Shown here: piece by piece, positions 38,135 through 47,754 of the stretch
Layout of the letters: each line of letters starts with the position of its first letter
Numbering within the stretch: position 1 is the stretch's first letter
Origin: Verrucomicrobiales bacterium
Lineage (GTDB): Bacteria > Verrucomicrobiota > Verrucomicrobiia > Verrucomicrobiales > DEV007
Length of the DNA: 64,000 bases
Assembly (NCBI GenBank): GCA_029213265.1
Contig: JARGNG010000012.1
Span: forward strand, 59,654-123,653
Direction: 5' to 3'
The notes under the pieces: generated by a model
Database searches by the model: none
What the model was told of the DNA's origin: nothing
The model's input: only the letters and a program-made list of their open reading frames with translations
Made by a program: the position numbers and the translations under genes

Positions 38135-39067
38135 ATGCACAAAACAGCCAAAATTGACTTCTTCACTGTCGAGATCGCCGAAGGTACGGATCTCGAAATT
38201 ATTCTCAAAAATTTGCACGGAGCATCCGCCGACAGCAGCAAGCGCAATGTCGAAATCGACGACGACTGGCTGCGCCTCGCGCGAGGCAAACTGTCTGATG
38301 ATGGCTACCTCGGCGACATGATGCGTATCTCCATGGCGCCAGCGGGATTTCGGGCAAACCTTTCCGGAGAAATCACGGCGGTGAATCTCAATCAGGATGA
38401 AGGAATGGCCGAGAACTCCGCCTTTTTCTATGACTTTGAAACCGGCATCCTCGTTCTGCAGCGCAACGGCAGGGCTGTCTCCGCGACCCAACTCTCCCGC
38501 TACTTCAAGCGGGTCGCAGATCTCGACGGCGAGGTCGAAATCAAACCCATTCTTCGGCCTACCGATATCATGAAGGTCAAGGTTCTACCTGTGATTCGGA
38601 AGATTCATATTTCCTCCTCCGTCATCGACGCCATGACGACGATGGAGAACATTGATACCTGCACCAGGCAACTGATTCTCAGTGCGGCTCAGGCCGAGTC
38701 ACCCGGCATCGAGATCGTGATCAAGTCGGCCCGTGAAAAGGGTGCCACCCTCAACCAGGCCGTTGCCCTCGAGACCATTGAATCATGGCTCAGAATTCAC
38801 GACGACCTCTCTGACGACGAGAATGAAATCGTGAACAAAATCGCAATCACCGGGAAAGATGAAGCGGGTGCCACCGTCGAATTCGACATGCTCAAGGACC
38901 GCATGTTCACCGTGATGAACTACCAGTGGGTCCCCGACGACCGCGAGCTGTGGAAAACCCGATCCGACCACATTCAAAAGGCCTGGGATTTGAATAAGGG
39001 GCAGTTGAAGCGAACTCTCGCAGCCAGAGAAAAAGAGAAAAGTTCCGAGCAGACGAAATCCGAGTGA
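38135..39067 (+). CDS. Cytosolic protein of unknown function, 310 residues
   Basis: No signal peptide or membrane segment. The N-terminal half has alternating strands and conserved-looking blocks (KIDFFTVEIAEGTDLEIILKNL; GYLGDMMRISMAPAGF; ENSAFFYDFETGILVLQRNGRAVS), followed by an acidic/basic C-terminal helix (LNKGQLKRTLAAREKEKSS). The layout (an opening strand, a MMRI block, then AxxxFFYD..ILxLQ) recalls accessory-genome families such as DUF6731 or DUF4747, found near defence genes; this is recollection, not a search result. It begins ~30 bp after a probable promoter region and is followed after 186 bp by the potassium channel gene on the same strand. It is clearly protein-coding but functionally open. 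Confidence 0.85.
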   Translation: MHKTAKIDFFTVEIAEGTDLEIILKNLHGASADSSKRNVEIDDDWLRLARGKLSDDGYLGDMMRISMAPAGFRANLSGEITAVNLNQDEGMAENSAFFYDFETGILVLQRNGRAVSATQLSRYFKRVADLDGEVEIKPILRPTDIMKVKVLPVIRKIHISSSVIDAMTTMENIDTCTRQLILSAAQAESPGIEIVIKSAREKGATLNQAVALETIESWLRIHDDLSDDENEIVNKIAITGKDEAGATVEFDMLKDRMFTVMNYQWVPDDRELWKTRSDHIQKAWDLNKGQLKRTLAAREKEKSSEQTKSE

Positions 39068-39253
39068 GACTCTGAGCCCCCCCCTTTTCCAACTCGCCAT
39101 CAATCCCGGTAGCCCTCCCACCCGGGGGCAGGGCGTGGTGATGGTTTCGACGGGTGGAAAAAGCAAATTCCTGCCGCGAGAAAGACGCCGTTTCGCTGCG
39201 TTCGTGACAACGGCGTTATTTGTGGTTAGAAAAGCGTAGTCATTCCCGCTTTC

Positions 39254-40126
39254 ATGACACGCAAATCTCTCATCAATTTCATCGGTCTCGCCGGAGTTGC
39301 CGACGACGAAACGCCCCGGGCCCAGCGCTGCGGACGCTTGTTCGAAGCGCCGATGTTACTGCTCGCTCTTTGGATACTCGTCGAGTGGTACCTGACAGCC
39401 AGGGGCAATTATCCGCTTCACTGGGAAGTCGTCACCAACTGGGTCATCTGGGTGTTCTTCGTGTTCGAGACGGCACTGCTGTGTTTTCTGGTCCGCGACA
39501 AGAGCCGCTATCTCAAAAGCAACTGGATCAATCTGCTGATCATTGCCGTGGGCATTCCGCTTTTGCTTACGAATCATCCCTATGCCGGTGCCTTGCGGGG
39601 GCTGCGACTTCTTCTGCTCCTCGGGATTCTCTTCGAAATGTCGAGTACGATCCGACAGATGCTGGCGAGAAATCACATCGGGCTTACCCTGTTCATCTCC
39701 CTGATCATCGTCGTGATGGCCGGCACCTCGATGGCCGCGATCGATCCCGCCATCGACACCTTCTGGGATGGTATCTGGTGGGCCTGGGTCACGGTAACGA
39801 CGGTCGGCTACGGCGACCTGGTGCCGGAAAGCCCCCAGGGAAAGATCTTTGGCGGCCTCCTCATGATCCTCGGGCTCGGTTTGTTTTCTCTCATTACAGC
39901 GAGCTTCTCTGCTTTCCTGATCTCGCGCGAGGAAGAGGAGGTGATTGAAAAAGAGGCAGAACTCATTGAGAAAGAGAAGGAAGTGGTGACCGAGGAAATG
40001 CGGGCGCTCGCCAAGCTGGAGCGCATCGAAGCCCGGATGGAGAATCTGGAACGATGTCTGCGTCAGTTGGTGGAACAGCTGCCCGATAAGCGCTCAGAAT
40101 CAGGCGAAGATTCCAAAGACAGTTGA
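39254..40126 (+). CDS. Voltage-gated-type potassium channel with C-terminal coiled coil
   Basis: 290 residues. Six membrane segments fit a Kv-like subunit: ~33-47, 58-77, 91-106, an arginine-containing S4-like helix (GALRGLRLLLLLGILFEM, ~112-129), 141-160 and ~195-218. The selectivity filter TTVGYGDLVP lies in the pore loop (~179-188), the K+ signature. S4 has only a few charges, so voltage sensitivity may be weak. The cytosolic tail is a long charged coiled coil (REEEEVIEKEAELIEKEKE... KLERIEARMENLERCLRQLVEQL) that should assemble the tetramer. Inner-membrane location. It starts at ATG 39254, 186 bp after the unknown gene on the same strand. Confidence 0.93.
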   Translation: MTRKSLINFIGLAGVADDETPRAQRCGRLFEAPMLLLALWILVEWYLTARGNYPLHWEVVTNWVIWVFFVFETALLCFLVRDKSRYLKSNWINLLIIAVGIPLLLTNHPYAGALRGLRLLLLLGILFEMSSTIRQMLARNHIGLTLFISLIIVVMAGTSMAAIDPAIDTFWDGIWWAWVTVTTVGYGDLVPESPQGKIFGGLLMILGLGLFSLITASFSAFLISREEEEVIEKEAELIEKEKEVVTEEMRALAKLERIEARMENLERCLRQLVEQLPDKRSESGEDSKDS

Positions 40127-40267
40127 GCGTCATCCTTTCAACAATCGGCAGCCCTTCTTCTCAGGCCCGCTTACTCCGGGGGAATAGATAATTTTGCGTT
40201 AGGAACCCGAAAAATGCCGCGAAAGGCTCCTCGCCTTTGGCGCGGGTAAAAGCCGGGACAGCTTCTA

Positions 40268-41695
40268 CTAAATCAATTCCGCGATCGGCTTGCCGCCCTC
40301 TTGCACTGCGAAATGGGGGCGTCCCGAAACATCCGTGAACGTCGTCGAGAGAGGCACTCCGAAATGATGATAGATCGTGGCTGCCAGATCGGCTGGGAGA
40401 ACGGCCCGCTCCTTTACGTCGCCGCCATCTTTTTCGGTCGCTCCAATCACCTGACCGTGGCGGAACCCTCCTCCGGCCATCATCATCGACATCACGACAG
40501 GCCAGTGGTTTCGCCCGTCCTGGCTTCCCTGGGTTCCAATCTGAGGCGTTCGACCAAACTCTCCCATGGCAATGACAAGGGTATCGTCGAGCAAACCGCG
40601 ATCCTCGAGGTCGGATACGAGCGTCGTGAAAAGGCGATCGAAAACGGGCATGAGAGGCTTCAACCCTTTCGAAATCCCACCGTAGACGCCACCCGGAATT
40701 CCGTGGTTGTCCCAGGTGCCCGAAGCAGGGTGATCGCTCAGATCAATCGTCACAAAACTGCTTCCCGCCTCGACAAGACGCCGTGCGAGTAGCGCCTGGC
40801 GACACCATTCGTGATCGCCATATCTTTCAAGGGTTTTCGGGGACTCCCTCGTCAGATCGAAAGCGCTCTGTGCTTTTCCTCCTGAAATGAGGTCGAACGC
40901 TTTTTCGGTAAAATGATCCAGCCCCTCCATTTCCCCATTGCGGTCCAGGTCAGAGCGAAAGGTATCCATCTGTTGATGCAAGGTGCGTCGACTTTGCAGT
41001 CGGTCCATCGTCAGCCCGGAAGGAAGCTTGAAATTTGCCGCTTTCTTTCCCGTCGTGTAGGGATCGTATCGCTTCCCGAGATATCCGCCCCACGCGATAT
41101 GGGTCGGATGTTGCACATGCAGCGCCACATAAGGGGGCATGTCAGGATCGTTGGCGCCATGATGCTTCGCAACGATCGACCCCATCGCAGGCCACATTTT
41201 TCCGTTCGCGTTTTTCCTCGGAGCAGCCGCCTCATTCGCCGTCTGCATGACCTGATTCGGTTGGTGACTGCTTCCGCGACAGACCATGGAACGGATCAAT
41301 GTCAGCTTATCCATCATCGCAGCCTGGCGGGGATAGTGCTCACTCAGTCGCACTCCGGGCAGCGAAGTCTTGATGGTGGAAAACGGACCTCGAATCTCCG
41401 ACGGTGCATCCGGCTTCGGATCCCAGGTGTCGATGTGGCTCGGTCCCCCGGTCATCCAAAGGAGAATGACACTTTTCCCGCTCCCCGCCGTCGGCTGCAA
41501 GGATCGAGCTCGAAGCAGTCCCGGCAGGGAGAGCCCCGCCATCCCGGCCAGACCGGATTTGAGAACACTTCTGCGACTGTGGACGACCAGCCCATCCCGC
41601 ACGAGCGGATTGAAATCCGTGAAGGCGTGGCGCCAAACAGACTTTCTTTCCCCTTCCCCTTCGTAGCCAGGTTTCTTATCGCAGCGGCCAGCCAT
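40268..41695 (-). CDS. DUF1501 family protein (large type) with twin-arginine leader
   Basis: 475 residues from ATG 41695. A TTG 12 codons upstream (41731) is an alternative with a slightly better purine tract, so the exact start is open. A Tat motif SRRSVLKSGLAGMAG lies about 40 residues in. DUF1501 blocks: SVILLWMTGGPSHIDTWDPKPDAP, IAMGEFGRTPQIG, GRNHWPVVMSMMMAGGGFRHG, and the C-terminal DLAATIYHHFGVPL. The Cys-containing pair DUF1549/DUF1553 is not adjacent, so it is an orphan. It follows the potassium channel convergently (141-bp gap) and precedes the hydrolase fusion gene end by 201 bp without another gene. Confidence 0.92.
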   Translation of the reverse strand: MAGRCDKKPGYEGEGERKSVWRHAFTDFNPLVRDGLVVHSRRSVLKSGLAGMAGLSLPGLLRARSLQPTAGSGKSVILLWMTGGPSHIDTWDPKPDAPSEIRGPFSTIKTSLPGVRLSEHYPRQAAMMDKLTLIRSMVCRGSSHQPNQVMQTANEAAAPRKNANGKMWPAMGSIVAKHHGANDPDMPPYVALHVQHPTHIAWGGYLGKRYDPYTTGKKAANFKLPSGLTMDRLQSRRTLHQQMDTFRSDLDRNGEMEGLDHFTEKAFDLISGGKAQSAFDLTRESPKTLERYGDHEWCRQALLARRLVEAGSSFVTIDLSDHPASGTWDNHGIPGGVYGGISKGLKPLMPVFDRLFTTLVSDLEDRGLLDDTLVIAMGEFGRTPQIGTQGSQDGRNHWPVVMSMMMAGGGFRHGQVIGATEKDGGDVKERAVLPADLAATIYHHFGVPLSTTFTDVSGRPHFAVQEGGKPIAELI

Positions 41696-41896
41696 CCTGG
41701 GAGAATACTTTGTTGGGACAAACTCCGTCAACGTCCCACCGGGCCCTTATCGCGCCTCATCCCGTCTTTCTTTGAAGAACCAGGAGTGTTCACCAGGGTA
41801 TCAAATGTCCCCCAGGTCCAGGAGCCTCCGCCAATACCGACCGCAGCAAAGCGATCAGTGCGCATTGGCCTGCGGTCCCCCGGGCCAGGAGCGTGA

Positions 41897-44362
41897 CTAC
41901 TCCAGAAACGTTTTGGATCGGAGGAAATTTTCTGTCCGGGAAATCAGCGCATCGTAGAGTTTCAGATCGAAAATGAAATAGCCGTGCCATCCCCCTTCGT
42001 AGTCCACCAGTTCACTTTCATTTCCTAATTTCAGTGATGCTTCGTGAAACTGTTTGGACCCGAGGTAGGGGACCACTTGATCACCGGTGGGATGAAAGAT
42101 GATCGTGGGGGGAAGGCCGGATTTCACGTGGTGGACGGGCGACAGTTCTTTCCATCGTTCACCGATTCGAACTTTTCCATATCCGGCATCCGACGTGTCG
42201 ATGACCGGATTCAGCAGGACCATCAAATCGGGTCGGCAGGAAATTTCGAGATTATCGGTCGATTCATTCACCTCATCAAACAGGGCCGCTGAGACGGCGA
42301 CATGGCCTCCTGCGGAGCCGCCACTGATGGCGATCTTGTCAGGGTCGATTCCCAGGGCGGCCGCATTTTCCCGCAAATACCGGACCGCGGAACGACCGTC
42401 TTTCACGCAATCGAAGACCGTATTCCCCTTGCCGCTGCGATCCCACAATCGGTATTGAATGGATGCCGTGACCATTCCCAGATCAGCAAAATGTCTGGCG
42501 AACGAATAGAACCGAAGCGGCTCTCCACCTGCCCAACCTCCGCCGTGGATGAAGAGGAAGGCGGGACGGCGGTCCCTGGCCGGGTCGTGTCCTTCGGGAT
42601 GGAAGAGATGCATTTCCAACTCGCGACCATCGATCTTTTTGTAGATCCGCTTTTCATCGGGCTGGATTTTCCTGGAAGCTTCATCGAGCACATATTCCGG
42701 TCTTTTGGTGATCACTCCCGTGGGCGCTATGATCTGCGATGGCCACTCTTCGCAGTGCAGGATCGTATTTGTCGCGGACTGCGCATCCTCCGGAAACGCA
42801 AGCGTGAGCGGCTTTCCGTTCTGCGGATTCGGTTCGTAGAGAGGTGCGCCGGTGCTCGAGATCGTCACCCGGATGCGATGCCCCCGGTTGAAAACTTGGC
42901 TGATCCACCCGACGGGGAACTTCACAGAATGGACCTCCCCGGGGGTCATCAGGACTTCCCGATCCAGGCCCTCGCGGTAGCGCATGCGCCACGGATAATC
43001 GACCAGCAGCATCGAGCGGCCATCGGGATACACGTCGCTCACACGCACGATGATATCGGTGTCCGGCGCGGTCGATTTTACATACAGGTTCGCAAAGATT
43101 CGGCCCGTCCATTCGACCGGCTTCTCCAGAGGTGCCGTCGTAAACGTCAGCAAATCAGGTTGTTCCTCATAGCTCCGCGCATCCCGTGCTCCGGGAAATG
43201 ACCGTCCCGGAATTTCCATGGGATTGCGCGGATCAGACTGAAAGGAAGTCGCTCCTCCGTTCTCGTCGGGACAAGTTTCGGACAAGGTCCCTTCGGCATT
43301 CAGAAAATAGGACGTCTTCTGCGCTTTCGGTGGCCAATCCTGCAAATCACGCCACACATTTCCCGGCGCGCCCGCTTCCTCGACGGCCCCCATTGCAAAA
43401 TAGCGAACCGGTGGGGCGCTTACTACATCAGCGGCCTCGGGCTTTCCTTTCAGCCAGTGGTCAAACCAGCGGATCATGTGGTCCTCGACCGGCCAGGCGG
43501 CACGTTTGGGAAACTTCAGTTCACCCACCTGGTGGCCTTTATTCGTACGACCGTGCAACCACGGACCAATCGCAAGCCATTGATTCCCGCGCGAGTTTAC
43601 TCCCCCTTTGTGCTGCCGCCCGATGAAACTCGCGATCGATCCCTGGTTCATGAAATCAAACCAACTCCCGATCGTGAAACACGGCACATTCATCTTGTCG
43701 AAATGCAGTGAGGCATCTTCGTCCTTCCAATAGTCATCGTAGTGAGGATGCCGATACCACTCGGCAAGGAGATCGATATTATCCTGCGGATTTTTGGCGC
43801 CTCCAAAGGCTGAAAATCGTCCCGGTCGGGTCGTCCCGCCAATCCGGTAGCCTTCGTGAAACAGGCTCAACCCGGTATCGATCATGTATTGGCACACGAG
43901 GTGCGGTGGTTGCGTCACGGCGAGATAGTTCTGCGCATACCCTCCCTGAGAACTCCCGAAGGTGCCGACTTTCCCATCGCACCAGGACTGCGTCGCGAGC
44001 CATTCGCAGACATCATACCCATCGCGCAAATCCCCCCACTGCATTGCCCGATAGCCCACCCACTTTCCTTCCGAATCGTGGGTGCCCCGATAATTCACCA
44101 GCGCCACGATGTAACCGCCCCGTGCCAGGCGCGCCGCCGACTCCCGGGTCCCGTTGGCCCGAAGGGAAGCATACCGCTGTTCGAAAACCACCGGCAGAGG
44201 CGTCTCGACAGGTTGAGGGAGGTAGATCCAGGCGGACAGTTTTACCCCGTCCCGCATCGGGATCATGATCTGTTTTTCATCAACGCCGGCGAGGTCCGGC
44301 TCGGCGGCCAATGCAGGAACCGAAAACAGAAGCAAGAGGGAAAAGATCGGAACGAATCGCAT
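41897..44362 (-). CDS. Double hydrolase: CocE/NonD (S15-like) domain fused to a BD-FAE-like esterase
   Basis: 821 residues from ATG 44362 (signal peptide MRFVPIFSLLLLFSVPALAA). The N-terminal ~550 residues form a CocE/X-prolyl dipeptidyl-peptidase S15-like unit: MRDGVKLSAWIYLP, nucleophile Ser138 in GTFGSSQGGY, GPWLHGRTNKGH, then the PepX_C jelly roll (EWTGRIFANLYVKSTAPDTDIIVRVSDVYPDGRS). The C-terminal ~240 residues form a second alpha/beta hydrolase with oxyanion HGGGWAGG, nucleophile Ser683 in ISGGSAGGHVA, HPTGDQVVP and GGWHGYF, typical of bifunctional feruloyl/acetyl esterases. Both catalytic sites look intact, giving two activities in one exported chain. Single gene, divergent from the glycoside-hydrolase-like gene (209-bp gap). 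Confidence 0.9.
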   Translation of the reverse strand: MRFVPIFSLLLLFSVPALAAEPDLAGVDEKQIMIPMRDGVKLSAWIYLPQPVETPLPVVFEQRYASLRANGTRESAARLARGGYIVALVNYRGTHDSEGKWVGYRAMQWGDLRDGYDVCEWLATQSWCDGKVGTFGSSQGGYAQNYLAVTQPPHLVCQYMIDTGLSLFHEGYRIGGTTRPGRFSAFGGAKNPQDNIDLLAEWYRHPHYDDYWKDEDASLHFDKMNVPCFTIGSWFDFMNQGSIASFIGRQHKGGVNSRGNQWLAIGPWLHGRTNKGHQVGELKFPKRAAWPVEDHMIRWFDHWLKGKPEAADVVSAPPVRYFAMGAVEEAGAPGNVWRDLQDWPPKAQKTSYFLNAEGTLSETCPDENGGATSFQSDPRNPMEIPGRSFPGARDARSYEEQPDLLTFTTAPLEKPVEWTGRIFANLYVKSTAPDTDIIVRVSDVYPDGRSMLLVDYPWRMRYREGLDREVLMTPGEVHSVKFPVGWISQVFNRGHRIRVTISSTGAPLYEPNPQNGKPLTLAFPEDAQSATNTILHCEEWPSQIIAPTGVITKRPEYVLDEASRKIQPDEKRIYKKIDGRELEMHLFHPEGHDPARDRRPAFLFIHGGGWAGGEPLRFYSFARHFADLGMVTASIQYRLWDRSGKGNTVFDCVKDGRSAVRYLRENAAALGIDPDKIAISGGSAGGHVAVSAALFDEVNESTDNLEISCRPDLMVLLNPVIDTSDAGYGKVRIGERWKELSPVHHVKSGLPPTIIFHPTGDQVVPYLGSKQFHEASLKLGNESELVDYEGGWHGYFIFDLKLYDALISRTENFLRSKTFLE

Positions 44363-44571
44363 GCAGAGAGCGTGACGATCCTCGCCCAATTGAAAAGTCC
44401 GTGATTCCGCATCAACGGAGGTGTGATTTCGAGGTGAGGTGAATGAGCGGCGAACCCGGAGCAACACCGGAAATTCCCTCAGGCAAAATAGAGGCCGGGC
44501 AACCCTGCCACGTGCATGCGGAGGAAATGAACTCGCCGGAAGAATCGTCCCCGCAGCATAGTCGCAGCCGT

Positions 44572-47500
44572 ATGAAGTGGTTCACGACATTGGTTTTGGG
44601 CTGGGGACTGGCGATCGTCTCGCTCCGGGCGGATACCGTTTTCCTTGAAGCAGAGGATTTTCCAATTTTATCGGATGGGTGGAAGGTAACCGAAAATGCG
44701 CAGATACGGGCGGCCTCGCGGGCGGGCGCGCTGAACGGGGCCAGCGGCGATCCGAAGGGGACGGCCCGGTCGGAGGAAATTACATGGTCCGGGGACGGTC
44801 AGCCGGTCCGGGTGTGGGTTCGCTACGGGCATCACACCTCGATCCGCGGCCCGTTCCGGGTGCGGGCGCTGGCTCGGGCCAACGATCAGGAACTCGGTGC
44901 CGGGGATTTCGATCTGAAACCGCAGGAAGGAAAGAAGGACTGGGAATTTACCTGGAATCACTTCGATATCGAGCCGGGAACAATACCGTTTCGCATCGAG
45001 GTGAGTAAATCCAACCAGCGCAACTGCTCCGGTTACGTGCGCAACGTCGATTGCATTCTCATCACCGACGACCTCAAGGCGGTGCCGGACCACATTCCGC
45101 ATGGGCCGCAAACGTGGATGAGGGTGACGCTCGGCGAGATTTACAGCGAGCCAGTTCATGTCCACATCTTCGCCGATCACTACCGAAGTCCGTGGTATGC
45201 GCACTGGACCCTCTCGAAAGCGGGTGCCGCACCGGGATATCAGCCGGCCCTGACCGATCGCCTTACCGCGGGCGAGCAGACGCCCTGGTGCAACATCACG
45301 CGCATGCTGCACGAGGACAGCGGTGCGATTCTCAACATCACCATGCGTCACACCTACATGAGTAAGGCGGAGCGTCTCCAGGCCGTGTTCGAGCTCGCTT
45401 CGGAACCGGATGACAAGTCCATCGTGAAGCGGATCGAAGAGGACAGCACGAGCAACGGAGCGGTCATCGTGGTGCCGCCGCATCTTTCGAGTGACGAGAA
45501 CCGGGAACGCATTTACCTGCCGCGCGACATTGCCAAGGCGACCGGGAAAATTGCCGATGCCTACGAATGGCCAACTATCGGAAAGAAGCCGGAACGATTC
45601 CCGTTTCTCGTGTCGACCCACATGGGTGGCTACGGAACGCCGGTGGATCAGTCGATCGTCGACCGCGAGCAGAAGACGCTGGACTACTTCGGTTTCACCA
45701 ACCGGACGATGCCCTACCTCCACGGCAAAGCGTGGCGAATGAAAGAGAGGTCCTACTGCCGCCCGGATCTCGAACTGATGAAAAAAGTGGTCACCACCGA
45801 AGCGGATGAGTTCCGGAAAGACGGCCACAAAATCGAGGATGTCATCTACTGCATGCTGACCGATGAGCCGACCGGACAGCCGCTGAGCTTCATGGCCAAA
45901 GACGCGGCCTACCAGGAGGCATTCCGTGACTGGCTGAAGGAGCGACTCGGCAAATCTCCGCAGGACCTGCTCGTGGAAGGCTGGGGGGCTGTCCGCACCG
46001 TCACCGAAGCGGAGCGGGATGAGTTTCCGGCTCTCTACTATTTCAGCCAGCGATTCCGAACCCGTGCCCTCGGCAATTTCATGACGATCCAGAAAGAGCT
46101 GATCGAGCAAGCCAACGGGCGCGAGTTTCCCACCGTGGTGAACTTCAGTGACGGGGCGATTTACCAGGCCAATTTCTACGCGCAAGGCGTCGACTACTTT
46201 GAGCTGCTTGACGATCCGAATCAGAATGCGATCTGGGGCGAGGACTGGTCGAACGGCGCCTCGAGTTACCAGTGCGCCGCGTTCAATGTGGACCTGATGC
46301 GGGCGGCAGCGAGAGACCGCAACCAACTCGTCGGCCACTACCTGATCGCCTACGCCAACCGGAAACCGTGGGACACCAAGACCAAGGCCGCCGGTGAAAC
46401 CGCTCGCGGAGTACGCATGTGGATGAACTACTTTTACGGACCGAGCTGGGGAACTCACAACGGCGGGCCGCTCTGGGGTGAGAACCACAACTGGTATTGC
46501 AAACCGGAGATGTGGGCGTCGCAGGCCGAAGTGGTTCGCGAAATCGGTGCGGTCGAAGATCTGCTGCTCGACCCGAAACTGAAACCCGCCCCCGCCGAGG
46601 TTGCGATTCTCTACAGCACTTCGTCAGACATCTGGACGGTCGGCGGAAATCGGGCGTTCGGATTCAACCGGATGCACAACTGGATGGCACTGGCCCACGC
46701 GCAAGTCCCGGTCGACCTGGTGGCCGGGCGCCAGGTCGTGAAAGGCCAACTCGACGGCAGGAAAGTCTGCTACCTCTCCGGACCGAATCTTTCCCGGGCC
46801 GCCGCGGAGAAGTTACGCGACTGGGTCCGGGCCGGAGGAACGCTCATCCTGTCTGCCGGTGCCGCGGAGCGCGACGAGTTCAATCGCCCTCTCGAGTTGC
46901 TCGACGACATCCTGCCCTCTGACCGGGAGGAACTCTTGACCAGCCAGAAATATCTCAACTCGGGCAGTTACCTGCCGATCCTGAAACCTCAGGATATCGT
47001 AACCACGGAGAGCGGACAGACCCTGGAAGTGCTTTCCGTTTTGCAACGACAAAAGCCTCGCGGAGAAGCGACCGTGCTCGCGAAATTCGCCGACGGGTCG
47101 CCCGCCACCGTTCGCGGTTCTGCCGGAAAAGGTGCCGTTGTTTCCCACGGATTTCTTCCGGCGCTCGACTACATCAAGCAGGCCGTCGCAGCCCGGCAGA
47201 AACTCGTGGCCGATGCGGAAGCAGGAAAGAAACCGGGCCTGATGCAGGGCGATCATCCCGCCCCGCCGGTCGAGCAGGAGAAAGGAAAGAAGCCCACCGA
47301 ACCGGCTGCCGATCCGCGTATCGAGCGCTCCTACAACCCGTGGGATTTCTCCGCGCAGACACGGGAGTTTCTGCTCCAGCCCGTCCGCCGGGCCGGGATC
47401 GATCCGGATCTACAATGCGACGTTCCGCTCATCGACGCCATTCTTCTCCAGGACGATTCGTCATCGGCATGGCTGATTCCGCTGGCCAATCACACACTTG

Positions 47501-47661
47501 AACGACAGGAGAAAGTCACCTTCTCCCTCCGGGTCGGGACGCGACAGGTGAAAAAGATGGAATCGGTTTATCACAGTGACCTTGCCTTCGAGCAACGCGA
47601 CGGGCAGGTGAGGTTTTCCCTTTCGCTCGATGCGAGTGACTACGTGACCGTGCGATTCTGA
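44572..47661 (+). CDS. Large exported glycoside-hydrolase-like protein (beta-galactosidase-trimerisation-like region)
   Basis: 1,029 residues from ATG 44572, the start that yields a signal peptide (MKWFTTLVLGWGLAIVSLRA). The N-domain is a carbohydrate-binding-like beta sandwich (~20-150, DTVFLEAEDFPILSDGW). The central ~300-700 resembles a GH42-type TIM barrel, with DEP near 431-433 (CMLTDEPTG) as an acid/base candidate and a later GEDW segment. The ~700-860 region (VDLVAGRQVVKGQLDGRKVCYLSGPNLSRAAAEKLRDWVRAGGTL, split) matches the flavodoxin-like beta-galactosidase trimerisation fold. The C-terminus is another beta sandwich. Substrate unknown; likely a polysaccharide. A long minus-strand open frame within it is antisense noise. 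Confidence 0.82.
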   Translation: MKWFTTLVLGWGLAIVSLRADTVFLEAEDFPILSDGWKVTENAQIRAASRAGALNGASGDPKGTARSEEITWSGDGQPVRVWVRYGHHTSIRGPFRVRALARANDQELGAGDFDLKPQEGKKDWEFTWNHFDIEPGTIPFRIEVSKSNQRNCSGYVRNVDCILITDDLKAVPDHIPHGPQTWMRVTLGEIYSEPVHVHIFADHYRSPWYAHWTLSKAGAAPGYQPALTDRLTAGEQTPWCNITRMLHEDSGAILNITMRHTYMSKAERLQAVFELASEPDDKSIVKRIEEDSTSNGAVIVVPPHLSSDENRERIYLPRDIAKATGKIADAYEWPTIGKKPERFPFLVSTHMGGYGTPVDQSIVDREQKTLDYFGFTNRTMPYLHGKAWRMKERSYCRPDLELMKKVVTTEADEFRKDGHKIEDVIYCMLTDEPTGQPLSFMAKDAAYQEAFRDWLKERLGKSPQDLLVEGWGAVRTVTEAERDEFPALYYFSQRFRTRALGNFMTIQKELIEQANGREFPTVVNFSDGAIYQANFYAQGVDYFELLDDPNQNAIWGEDWSNGASSYQCAAFNVDLMRAAARDRNQLVGHYLIAYANRKPWDTKTKAAGETARGVRMWMNYFYGPSWGTHNGGPLWGENHNWYCKPEMWASQAEVVREIGAVEDLLLDPKLKPAPAEVAILYSTSSDIWTVGGNRAFGFNRMHNWMALAHAQVPVDLVAGRQVVKGQLDGRKVCYLSGPNLSRAAAEKLRDWVRAGGTLILSAGAAERDEFNRPLELLDDILPSDREELLTSQKYLNSGSYLPILKPQDIVTTESGQTLEVLSVLQRQKPRGEATVLAKFADGSPATVRGSAGKGAVVSHGFLPALDYIKQAVAARQKLVADAEAGKKPGLMQGDHPAPPVEQEKGKKPTEPAADPRIERSYNPWDFSAQTREFLLQPVRRAGIDPDLQCDVPLIDAILLQDDSSSAWLIPLANHTLERQEKVTFSLRVGTRQVKKMESVYHSDLAFEQRDGQVRFSLSLDASDYVTVRF

Positions 47662-47722
47662 GAGTCAGAGGAATCCAATGCCCTTTTGGCTCCGCTTTCA
47701 AAATAAAGTAATAAACTAATTG

Positions 47723-47736
47723 ACCGACCGGTCGGT
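47723..47736. promoter_or_regulatory. TetR operator, copy 1 (14-bp palindrome)
   Basis: ACCGACCGGTCGGT is a perfect dyad 18 bp before the TetR start, preceded by an AT-rich stretch that can hold the promoter. An identical palindrome lies at 48488-48501. Binding by the adjacent TetR protein is inferred from position, symmetry and duplication. Confidence 0.8.
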
Positions 47737-47754
47737 TTATGCGAACAGTTCCAC

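Noticed and set aside
29546..40204. Shared TTCCTAACGCAA at about 29546 and (opposite strand) 40195
   Set aside because: Only 12 bp, with no shared flanks; too short to support a repeat family.
44668..46488. 606-codon minus-strand open frame inside the glycoside-hydrolase-like gene
   Set aside because: It is fully antisense to a well-formed exported protein; its residues (R, G, V, H rich, no signal or fold) are the usual by-product of GC-biased third positions.
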